Source: Candidatus Iainarchaeum sp. (GTDB lineage Archaea > Iainarchaeota > Iainarchaeia > JAADDC01). From it: DNA of 7,925 nucleotides. The DNA lies in the NCBI GenBank assembly GCA_013154145.1, contig JAADDC010000030.1:1-7925 (forward strand). The letters run 5' to 3'. Below the pieces are notes generated by a model, which saw only the letters and a list, made by a program, of their open reading frames with translations, did no database searches and was not told the DNA's origin. Positions within the stretch are counted from its first letter, which is position 1. Each line of letters begins with the position of its first letter. Shown here in pieces: positions 1 through 5,337 of this stretch. Made by a program: the position numbers and the translations under genes.

Positions 1-1208
1 TCGACTTCCTTAGCTAACCGCTCCACGTTCTCGGGCTCCCCGTGGACGGCGACGACAACCTCCGGGTCCACCTCCTCTATCATCCGGAAGAGGTCGCTCC
101 TGCCGGCGTGGGCCGAGAAATCGAAGTACTCCCTTTGGAGTTTCACGGGAAACTCGTATTGATCTACCTCAAGGATGCCCTCCTCCAGGAGCTTCCTCCC
201 GGGGGAGTCCTCCGTCTGGAAGCCCGTGAAGAAGACGGCAGACTTGGGATCGTCCTTAAGCTTCAGGAGGTAGTGGAGGACGGGACCACCCTGCAACATG
301 CCCGCCGTGGTGACGATGACCGCGGGACCCTCGGTTATGCGGTCCCTCTCCTGCGTGTTCTTTACCCAGATTACCTTCTTGGCAGCTTTCTTCAGGCGGT
401 GGTAATTGGAAATGTAATCAGGATAGCGGAGGGTGATCTTGGTGGCCTTCTTGGCCATACCGTCCAGGTAAATGGGGTAGGGAATCTTGGAGGAAACCAG
501 GAGGTCTATCATCTCCTGGGCACGACCCAGTGCAAAGACAGGTATGACGACTTTTCCACCTTCATCAAGCACTTCCCGGACCCGCTGGATGAACTTCCGT
601 TCCACCTCTTCCCGGGGCTCGTGGTCCCGGTCCGCGTAGGTGGACTCGATGATGAGAACGTCGCCCTCGGCGTGGGAGAGGTCGGCACCCGAGTGCAGCC
701 TCATGTGGCCCAGCTTGAAGTCGCCGCTGTAGACGACGGTCCCCTCGTCGGTTTCCAGTCGCGTGATGGCGGCGCCGGGGATGTGACCCGCGTCGGCGAA
801 CTCCACGGCAATCTCGTCGGTCACCATGAAGGGCTGATAGTAGTGGAAGGTGAGGGTTCGGCGCATGGTCTCCTTTATCTCTTCTCTCCCGAAGGGTGGC
901 TCGTCGCCACGCAGCTTGGCCACCTTGATGGCGTCCTCCCAGAGCATCTTGGAGAGGTCCAGCGTGGGGGGCGTCATGTAGACGTTGGTGGTGGTCGAGC
1001 GGAAGACGTTGGGCACGTAGCCCGAGTGGTCCAGGTGAGCGTGGGAAAGTATGAGGGCGTCGATGTTCCCCGTGAAGTCCAGGGGGTACTCCACCCGGTC
1101 GGGCTCGATCTTGACGCCCCGGTCCAGCATCACCCGGCTCTTCTTGGTCTGGAGGATGAAGGAAGAGCGTCCCACCTCGTGTCCGGCGCCAAGAACCTCC
1201 AGTATCAT
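1..1208 (-). CDS. beta-CASP metallo-beta-lactamase RNase, aCPSF2-type (3' end off the window)
   Basis: Predicted zinc-dependent RNase (endonuclease and/or 5'-3' exonuclease) of the archaeal CPSF/RNase J superfamily, acting on RNA in the cytoplasm. 402 residues are visible. The metallo-beta-lactamase motifs are HAHLDHSG (residues 56-63), H142 in AGHIPGAA and D163 in YSGDFK. The beta-CASP motifs are E188 in ESTY (motif A), H367 in FSAHAG (motif B) and H389 in VHGE (motif C), so the active site looks complete. The protein starts directly with the lactamase fold and has no N-terminal KH domains, which argues against aCPSF1. The HAHLDHSG and TTAGMLQGGP motifs favour aCPSF2 over archaeal RNase J. 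The frame is open to base 1 and probably only about 20 residues are missing. The ATG at 1208 overlaps the tatD stop as ATGA and has a GGTGA Shine-Dalgarno (complement of 1213-1217) just upstream. Family is confident; the aCPSF2 subgroup is less so. Confidence 0.93.
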   Translation of the reverse strand, partial: MILEVLGAGHEVGRSSFILQTKKSRVMLDRGVKIEPDRVEYPLDFTGNIDALILSHAHLDHSGYVPNVFRSTTTNVYMTPPTLDLSKMLWEDAIKVAKLRGDEPPFGREEIKETMRRTLTFHYYQPFMVTDEIAVEFADAGHIPGAAITRLETDEGTVVYSGDFKLGHMRLHSGADLSHAEGDVLIIESTYADRDHEPREEVERKFIQRVREVLDEGGKVVIPVFALGRAQEMIDLLVSSKIPYPIYLDGMAKKATKITLRYPDYISNYHRLKKAAKKVIWVKNTQERDRITEGPAVIVTTAGMLQGGPVLHYLLKLKDDPKSAVFFTGFQTEDSPGRKLLEEGILEVDQYEFPVKLQREYFDFSAHAGRSDLFRMIEEVDPEVVVAVHGEPENVERLAKEV

Positions 1209-1936
1209 GGTCTCACCCTGAAGAATGAAAGGGCGTTTTTATAAAGGGTGTCAGCGGTCTTCTCGACATCCGTTCCCTTAATGGAGGCGACGTATTCAAC
1301 TACTTCCTTCACCCGCAGGGGATGGTTCTCCTCCCCACCTATCCTAACGGGGTAATCTGTCTCCGTGGCGAGGGAAGAGAGGGGCAGGAGCTCCACCAGC
1401 CCCCGGTAATTTTTGTAATAAAGGATGGCTGGGCCCAGGGAGAAGAGGTGACCACTCTCAGCCAGTTCCAGGGCCAGGGAAACACTCCCCGAGTACCAGT
1501 GGAAGTGGGCCCGGATGTCGGAGGAAAAGACGATCTCCGCCACCTCCCGGAAGCTCCTGCCGCTATGTATGGAAACGGGTAGGTCGTGCTCCTTGGCGAG
1601 CCTGATCATGTCCAGGAACACCCGTCGTTGACGTTCCAGGGGAACACCGAAGCGCTCGTACTTGGCGTCCATGCCCACCTCTCCAACGGCGACCACCCTC
1701 GGATGCTCCAGGAGGCGCTCCAGCTCCTTCACGTCGTAGGGTTGCATGGCCTTGGCGGGGTGAACGCCCACCGCCGCGTAAACCCCTTCCAGGGACGTCA
1801 GCTCGACGGATCGGCGGGAGCTCTCCATCTCTTCACCAGCGCTCAGAAGAAACTTCACTCCACCGTCCAAGGACTCGCGGACGAGCCTCTCGGGACTCTC
1901 CGCTTCGTAGAGGTGCAGGTGAACGTCGGCGTACAC
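1205..1936 (-). CDS. TatD-family metal-dependent hydrolase / DNase
   Basis: TatD-like TIM-barrel phosphohydrolase of 243 residues from the chosen GTG. The family includes Mg-dependent 3'-5' DNA/RNA exonucleases; its exact substrate here is unknown. Metal ligands are visible: HLH at H6 and H8 (in ADVHLHL), E86 in VGEVGMD, H124 in SIHSG, H146 in HFHWYSG and D194 in TETDYP. The C-terminus (YKNALSFF) is typical of the family. Start choice: in-frame ATGs at 1978, 1948 and 1945 would lengthen the protein, but GTG at 1936 puts ADVHLHL right at the N-terminus, as in most TatD proteins, and lies 26.5 bases from the centre of the TTTTAA box. It is the first gene of a two-gene unit with the beta-CASP RNase (4-base overlap), suggesting a shared nucleic-acid turnover role; that link is inference. 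Confidence 0.88.
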   Translation of the reverse strand: MYADVHLHLYEAESPERLVRESLDGGVKFLLSAGEEMESSRRSVELTSLEGVYAAVGVHPAKAMQPYDVKELERLLEHPRVVAVGEVGMDAKYERFGVPLERQRRVFLDMIRLAKEHDLPVSIHSGRSFREVAEIVFSSDIRAHFHWYSGSVSLALELAESGHLFSLGPAILYYKNYRGLVELLPLSSLATETDYPVRIGGEENHPLRVKEVVEYVASIKGTDVEKTADTLYKNALSFFRVRP

Positions 1937-1959
1937 GTAGATCATCATCCCGGAAGTGG

Positions 1960-1965
1960 TTAAAA
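1960..1965. promoter_or_regulatory. shared bidirectional TATA box between tatD and trm14
   Basis: TTAAAA on the plus strand (TTTTAA on the minus), centred at 1962.5, is the only strong AT box in the GC-rich gap. The trm14 start GTG (1988) is 25.5 bases away and the tatD start GTG (1936) 26.5 bases away. This is the usual archaeal TATA-to-transcription-start distance, so both transcripts could be leaderless. No clear BRE is visible on either side. Confidence 0.6.
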
Positions 1966-1987
1966 GGGCGTGGCCCAAGCTATCCCC

Positions 1988-3091
1988 GTGAAGCTACTCC
2001 TCACTTCCTTGGTAGGTTTGGAAAACTACGTGCTGGAGGAGCTGAGGGGCTTTGGCCTGAGGGGGAAGGTGCTCCGAAAGGGGCGCATACTGGTAAAAAG
2101 CAAAAAGACGCCCCTTCTCAACTACGCCTCCCGGACGGTGGAGAGGGTCATCGAGCTCATCGCCGTGGAGGAGGTACACTCGCTCAGGGAGATCGTCCAG
2201 GTGGTTCAATCCATCGACTGGGACCAGTACATCCCTTTGGATCACTCCTTTGCTGTGAGAACCGAGCGCATTGGAAAACACGACTTCAGGAGCATAGACG
2301 TGGAGAGGGAGGCGGGCGGCGCCATCGTTGACTGGTTTCTCGAAAGATACGGGCGCCGCCCGCCCGTGAACCTGGAAAACCCCTGGGTGGTCGTGAGGGT
2401 GGACGTGGACGGGGACACCCTCTTTGTGGGACTGGACAGCACTGGGGAGAGGGCCCTGCATCGGCGTGGCTGGAGGGTGTATCACCACCCAGCGGCCCTC
2501 AACGCCACCCTTGCTTCGGCCATGCTCATGGAGAGCCGCTGGGAAGGGGTACTTCTCGATCCCATGGCGGGCGGTGGAACCATTCCCATCGAGGCGGAGC
2601 TCGGGCGTCGACACGTCCCCCACTTCTTCTTCCGGGACTTTGCCTTCGAGCGCTGGGGAAAGTACAACGTCTGGAGGTGGAGACTGCGCCTGAGGAAGAA
2701 GATCCGCTGGATCGCCGACGACATCTACGGAGCGGACCTCTTCTGGAAGCACGTGAGGGGCTGTGGAGAGAACGTCCGGAGTGCCGGCGCCAGAAGGGTG
2801 AGCTGCCTTCGATGGGATGCCACCCGACTGGAGGAGCTCCCCTTCACTCCCAAGTACGTGGTGACGAATCCGCCCTACGGGCTGAGGATCGCGAGGCCCG
2901 AGGTGGTCTACGAGCTGTACAGGGAGTTCGCGCGTTCTGCGAAGGCGGCCGGCGTGGAGCGCATCGTCCTCATCACCACCAAGTGGAAGAAGATGCTGGA
3001 ATCCCTTGAGGGGGCAGGCTTTTCCGCTGAGGTCAAGGGAGAGATCCTCTATGGGAAGCTACCCGTGAAGCTCATCGTTGCCGAAGTCTAA
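1988..3091 (+). CDS. trm14: THUMP-domain tRNA (guanine-N2) methyltransferase, Trm14 type
   Basis: Predicted S-adenosylmethionine-dependent enzyme making N2-methylguanosine at position 6 in the tRNA acceptor stem, as characterised for archaeal Trm14. 367 residues. The N-terminal ~155 residues form a ferredoxin-like plus THUMP RNA-binding region, followed by the family signature RRGWRVYHHPAALNATLA. The Rossmann methyltransferase then has motif I LDPMAGGGTIPIEAE (D191) and the base-flipping and catalytic motif NPPYG (294-298). Length fits the family (about 370-380). A GTG at 1970 would add six residues (frame begins VAQAIP). GTG at 1988 is preferred because it gives the typical N-terminus (M)KLLLTSLVGLE and lies 25.5 bases past the TATA box, implying a leaderless mRNA. 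A related enzyme such as TrmG10 is possible, but the conserved HPAALNATLA segment favours Trm14. Confidence 0.88.
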   Translation: MKLLLTSLVGLENYVLEELRGFGLRGKVLRKGRILVKSKKTPLLNYASRTVERVIELIAVEEVHSLREIVQVVQSIDWDQYIPLDHSFAVRTERIGKHDFRSIDVEREAGGAIVDWFLERYGRRPPVNLENPWVVVRVDVDGDTLFVGLDSTGERALHRRGWRVYHHPAALNATLASAMLMESRWEGVLLDPMAGGGTIPIEAELGRRHVPHFFFRDFAFERWGKYNVWRWRLRLRKKIRWIADDIYGADLFWKHVRGCGENVRSAGARRVSCLRWDATRLEELPFTPKYVVTNPPYGLRIARPEVVYELYREFARSAKAAGVERIVLITTKWKKMLESLEGAGFSAEVKGEILYGKLPVKLIVAEV

Positions 3092-3120
3092 CCTTAAGCG
3101 TTGCGGGGCAGATATTTAGC

Positions 3121-3174
3121 GCCGATGATGAGCGACCGGGTGGCGAAGATGGCCGGGCTTGAAAGGGCTGAGGC
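3121..3174 (+). ncRNA. possible C/D box small guide RNA
   Basis: A perfect C box ATGATGA (3125-3131) and a perfect D box CTGA (3168-3171) are flanked by a short stem, GCC (3121-3123) with GGC (3172-3174). The total of about 54 bases is the usual size of archaeal C/D sRNAs. Internal D'/C' boxes are degenerate: CGAA (3144-3147) lies exactly 12 bases after the C box and is followed by AGATGG. A TTAA element centred at 3095.5 would place transcription start near 3121. Weak points are the poor D'/C' pair and the three-base stem; the C box could instead be a chance ATGATG. Implied targets are in the findings. Confidence 0.3.
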
Positions 3175-3180
3175 CAGCAC

Positions 3181-3187
3181 TTAAAAA
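3181..3187 (+). promoter_or_regulatory. TATA box of the antitoxin gene
   Basis: TTAAAAA centred at 3184 is 26 bases before the ATG at 3210, the spacing expected for a leaderless archaeal transcript and the same as in the other promoters of this window. Confidence 0.55.
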
Positions 3188-3209
3188 CGACGCGAGTCAG
3201 ATTTTATTG

Positions 3210-3428
3210 ATGAGAAGCGGGGGTCGTTGGGTAGTTGTGGAACTCGAAGTGCCGGAAGGTAGCAGCGTTGAGGAGCTCCTGAAAGGAATAAGGTACAGGG
3301 TACTGCAAGCTGACCAAGCCAATAAACGCCGAAAGATCTTAGATGAGCTAATAAAACTCGCAGAAAGCACGGAGTTAAAGAATATCAAGGAGGAGCCGTC
3401 CGACATATTCATAAGAGAAAGGCGGTAG
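3210..3428 (+). CDS. VapB-like antitoxin, 72 residues
   Basis: Small acidic/basic protein placed immediately before a PIN-domain toxin, so most likely the antitoxin that binds and inhibits it and represses the operon. The N-terminal half (WVVVELEVPEGSSVEELL) looks like beta strands followed by a helix. The second half is a charged helix, and the tail SDIFIRERR resembles the C-terminal acidic/arginine tail (for example VELIREDR) by which archaeal VapB antitoxins contact the PIN active site. I do not recognise the DNA-binding family. A TTG at 3159 would add 17 residues, but ATG 3210 is preferred because it lies 26 bases from a TATA box. The stop is one base before the toxin ATG at 3430, so translation is probably coupled. 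Composition is clearly more AT-rich than the flanking genes. Function rests on context and the tail. Confidence 0.6.
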   Translation: MRSGGRWVVVELEVPEGSSVEELLKGIRYRVLQADQANKRRKILDELIKLAESTELKNIKEEPSDIFIRERR

Positions 3429-3429
3429 A

Positions 3430-3836
3430 ATGATGGCGGAAAGAGTAACATTAGATGCCAGCGTCGTTGTAGACGCCTACGTAGGTAAAAGAAGAAAAGA
3501 GAAAGCCATAGAAATATTACGAAAATAAGAGCAGAGCAAGCAACCTTGATAGAACCCCTTCTCTTTTTCGTTGAGATCAGCGAAGTACTTGCACGTTACG
3601 TACCTCGACCAATGGTGACAAAAATAGTAAATGGCTTTTTTGACATTTCTACTACGATCAGCGACGAGGCTATATTTGAAACAGCGAGAAGGGTAGCAAT
3701 TATTTATGGTTCCAGAGCTGCCGACAGCTATTACGTTGCCGTAGCTTTGGAATACCAGAGCTTATTAATAACCGCGGATCGCACACAGTACAATATAGCA
3801 AAAGACGTGGGTACAGAGGTATTGTTAATCGCGTAA
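3430..3836 (+). pseudogene. VapC-type PIN-domain toxin, split by a one-base frameshift
   Basis: PIN-domain ribonuclease toxin; VapC proteins cleave tRNA or rRNA using four acidic residues. The first frame runs from ATG 3430 to TAA 3526-3528 (32 residues, including LDASVVVDAYVG). The rest is read from ATA 3525 in the -1 frame to TAA 3836 (103 residues). Adding one A to the AAAA run (3522-3525) restores a 135-residue protein, the usual VapC length. In joined numbering the acidic residues are D9, E49 (in FFVEISEVLARY), D99 (in AADSYYVAVA) and D117 (in LITADRTQ), so all are retained. This suggests a recent mutation, a sequence error, or -1 slippage on A-AAA before the UAA stop. GC content is about a third (20 of 60 bases at 3481-3540) against 55-70% in sampled suf stretches, which suggests transfer. 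The stop codon touches the opposing RMD1 stop. Confidence 0.75.
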
Positions 3837-4625
3837 TTAGTACATCAAAAACAGCGTGATGATTTCCACGAAGAAGAAAAGGACGATGAGGAACTCCAGG
3901 AGGAAGAAGCGGGCGTCGGAGACGAGCTCCGAAGCTATTTGGGCGGTCTCGAGGACGTAATCGAGTTTCTTGACGATGCGGGAGTAACGCTCGTCCACGT
4001 CAAAGACGTAGCGCAGCCTCTCGAAGAGAAGCTCGTAGCCCACGTCCTCCCACGTGGCCGGGGGCTTCTCGAGAATGAGGAGGTCGTTGAGCAGGAGGTT
4101 TCTGGTTCTTAGAGCTTCGATGAGGGAGCGCCTGACACCCCTTAAGGATAAAATAAAACTTTTGGAGGAGAGCTCCTCCAGCAAGTTTTCGATGAGTTCG
4201 AGGAGCTCGTCCGTTTCCTTTTCCACCCTCCTGAGGGAGGCCGACTGGGCAAGGACGAAGGAAAGGACCTTTCGACCCTTTTCGTCCAGGGGGCCGTAGA
4301 TGGCCTCCTCCGTCACCCAGACCTCGGCCCCGTTGATCCTTAGGGGACGTCCCCTTCCCTTTCCCTCGGGGATCCACTCGTACTCTTCCCGAAAGACGTC
4401 GGAGCTCCCTTCAGCTGCCTCCCTTAGCTTCTCCAAGAAGGGGAGGGCAATCTCCTCGTCGTAGTCAAAGAAGACGACACTGCCAAAGGCGTAGAGGTGA
4501 ACTTCCTTGCCGTGGACGTCGAGGACCATGGGCTCCTCCCAGCGGCTGATGACCTTTCCCGGGAAGAGCCGGGATAGCCTCTCCTCGTCGAACTCCCTCC
4601 CCACCGAGAGGGCCACCACCTTCAC
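3837..4625 (-). CDS. RMD1/DUF155 family protein with C-terminal membrane anchor
   Basis: Member of the RMD1/YagE (DUF155, COG1723) family, found in archaea, bacteria and mitochondria (human RMND1 supports mitochondrial translation); the archaeal role is unknown. 262 residues from the chosen GTG. The diagnostic YAFGSVVFFDYDEE segment is at about 45-58. A charged helix with coiled-coil character (ETDELLELIENLLEEL) lies near 136-152. The second conserved block includes TWEDVGYELLFERLRYVFDVDERY (about 191-214, shown in parts in the family as ERL..VFDVDERY). The last ~23 residues are a hydrophobic segment ending almost at the stop, so the protein is tail-anchored. ATGs at 4646 and 4643 would add MMASSSS; GTG 4625 is preferred because it lies 26.5 bases from the box TTATAAAA, whereas the ATGs almost touch that box. 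It is divergent from sufC. The family call is firm; the start is less so. Confidence 0.85.
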   Translation of the reverse strand: MKVVALSVGREFDEERLSRLFPGKVISRWEEPMVLDVHGKEVHLYAFGSVVFFDYDEEIALPFLEKLREAAEGSSDVFREEYEWIPEGKGRGRPLRINGAEVWVTEEAIYGPLDEKGRKVLSFVLAQSASLRRVEKETDELLELIENLLEELSSKSFILSLRGVRRSLIEALRTRNLLLNDLLILEKPPATWEDVGYELLFERLRYVFDVDERYSRIVKKLDYVLETAQIASELVSDARFFLLEFLIVLFFFVEIITLFLMY

Positions 4626-4647
4626 GGAAGAAGAGGAGGCCATCATG

Positions 4648-4655
4648 TTTTATAA
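4648..4655. promoter_or_regulatory. shared bidirectional TATA box between rmd1 and sufC
   Basis: TTTTATAA (TTATAAAA on the minus strand), centred at 4651.5. The sufC GTG (4678) and the RMD1 GTG (4625) are each exactly 26.5 bases away. This supports two leaderless transcripts diverging from one TATA element. Confidence 0.65.
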
Positions 4656-4660
4656 GGACG

Positions 4661-4673
4661 TTAACACTGTTAA
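4661..4673. promoter_or_regulatory. 13-base palindrome, candidate operator of sufCBD
   Basis: TTAACA-C-TGTTAA is a perfect inverted repeat with six-base arms around base 4667. It lies between the TATA box and the sufC start codon, where a bound dimer would block RNA polymerase. An AT-rich perfect palindrome at this spot in a GC-rich region is unlikely to be random. The regulator is unknown; an iron- or Fe-S-sensing repressor would make sense for a suf operon, but nothing in the window encodes one. Confidence 0.45.
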
Positions 4674-4677
4674 TCCC

Positions 4678-5337
4678 GTGCTGGAAGTGAAGGATCTCCG
4701 GGCAAGGATAGACGACAAGGAGGTTCTCAGGAGAGTGAAACTCTCCCTCTCCCCCGGGGAGATCAAGGTACTCACGGGGCCCAATGGCAGCGGCAAAAGT
4801 ACACTTGCCCGGACCATCATGGGCGACGAGCGGATAGAGGTAGTTGAAGGCGACATCCTCGTGGACGGAGAGAGCGTGAAGGACCTTCCGCCGGAGGAGC
4901 GCTTCAGGAAGGGGATATTCCTGAGCTTTCAGATGCCCCCCGAGTTCGAGGGCATACGCATAGGCGAGTTCCTCCTGAGGATCTCCGGGAGGAGCGGACC
5001 CGAGGCTATAAGGGAAATGAAAGAGATAGCCAAGGAGCTGGGCCTCGACCCGTCCATTCTCATGAGGGAGTTGCACAGGGGGCTCTCGGGCGGGGAGCGC
5101 AAGCGCGTCGAGCTACTCCAAGCCTTGTTCCTGAAGCCCAAGTACGTGCTCTTGGACGAGATAGACAGCGGCGTGGACGTGGAAAGCGTGGAGCTGATAG
5201 CGAAGAAAGTGAAGGAGCTGGTGGACGGCGGATCCGCCGTCCTGTTCATCACCCACAACCCCCTAAGCTTAAAAATCTTCTCGGACAGGCCGGTTCTCCG
5301 CATGGAAGGAGGTAGGATCCTTGAGAACGCTGGGTAA
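4678..5337 (+). CDS. sufC: Fe-S cluster assembly ATPase SufC
   Basis: ABC-type ATPase of the cytosolic SUF system; it binds SufB and SufD, and ATP-driven dimerisation remodels the scaffold for Fe-S cluster formation. 219 residues. Visible motifs: Walker A GPNGSGKST (34-42), Q-loop Q85 in LSFQMPPEF, signature LSGGERKR (136-143), Walker B YVLLDEIDSGVD (156-167, catalytic E161) and H-loop H193 in FITHNPLS. The LSFQ and DEIDSGVD variants are characteristic of SufC rather than of transporters. An ATG at 4645 would add 11 residues but overlaps the TATA box. GTG 4678 yields the classic N-terminus (M)LEVKDLRA and fits a leaderless start. It is first gene of sufCBD, and its 3' end overlaps sufB by 17 bases, giving translational coupling. 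Slightly shorter than the common ~250 residues. Confidence 0.95.
   Translation: MLEVKDLRARIDDKEVLRRVKLSLSPGEIKVLTGPNGSGKSTLARTIMGDERIEVVEGDILVDGESVKDLPPEERFRKGIFLSFQMPPEFEGIRIGEFLLRISGRSGPEAIREMKEIAKELGLDPSILMRELHRGLSGGERKRVELLQALFLKPKYVLLDEIDSGVDVESVELIAKKVKELVDGGSAVLFITHNPLSLKIFSDRPVLRMEGGRILENAG
5308..5313 (+). promoter_or_regulatory. Shine-Dalgarno of sufB, inside sufC
   Basis: GGAGGT sits seven bases before TTG 5321, a full match to the archaeal 16S tail. It fixes this rare TTG as the sufB start, within the last codons of sufC. Confidence 0.7.

Larger units (their letters stand above)
3092..3209. other. non-coding interval between trm14 and the toxin-antitoxin pair
   Basis: No convincing protein gene lies here. 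It contains a possible C/D box RNA (3121-3174) with a TTAA element upstream (3094-3097), an ATATTTA element (3112-3118), and the TATA box of the antitoxin gene (3181-3187). A 19-codon ORF runs from ATG 3125 to TAA 3184 (starts MMSDRVAKMAG). It could be a remnant of a gene start cut by acquisition of the toxin-antitoxin pair, but it is too short to support. Confidence 0.5.

Noticed and set aside
42..1244. 400-codon open frame on the plus strand
   Set aside because: Shadow of the beta-CASP RNase on the minus strand, which carries all metal-binding motifs. The plus frame has no recognisable motif and starts at an arbitrary ATG.
1994..2752. 252-codon open frame on the minus strand inside trm14
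   Set aside because: The plus-strand frame encodes clear THUMP and NPPYG methyltransferase motifs. The antisense frame is a by-product of GC-rich codon use.
3159..3209. Longer antitoxin starting at TTG 3159
   Set aside because: The extra 17 codons cover the TATA box that is correctly spaced for ATG 3210 and have no homology signal I can see.
3546..3836. Separate 96-residue gene starting at an internal TTG
   Set aside because: It lacks the first PIN aspartate and begins in mid-domain. The preceding 32-residue frame supplies exactly the missing N-terminus, so it is one frameshifted gene.
3837..3839. Shared transcription terminator between the toxin gene and rmd1
   Set aside because: The stops abut, but no T run or stem-loop is visible on either strand nearby.
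4507..4644. Upstream extension of sufC to ATG 4507
   Set aside because: The added 57 codons overlap RMD1 coding sequence and the TATA box; SufC homology begins at LEVKDL.
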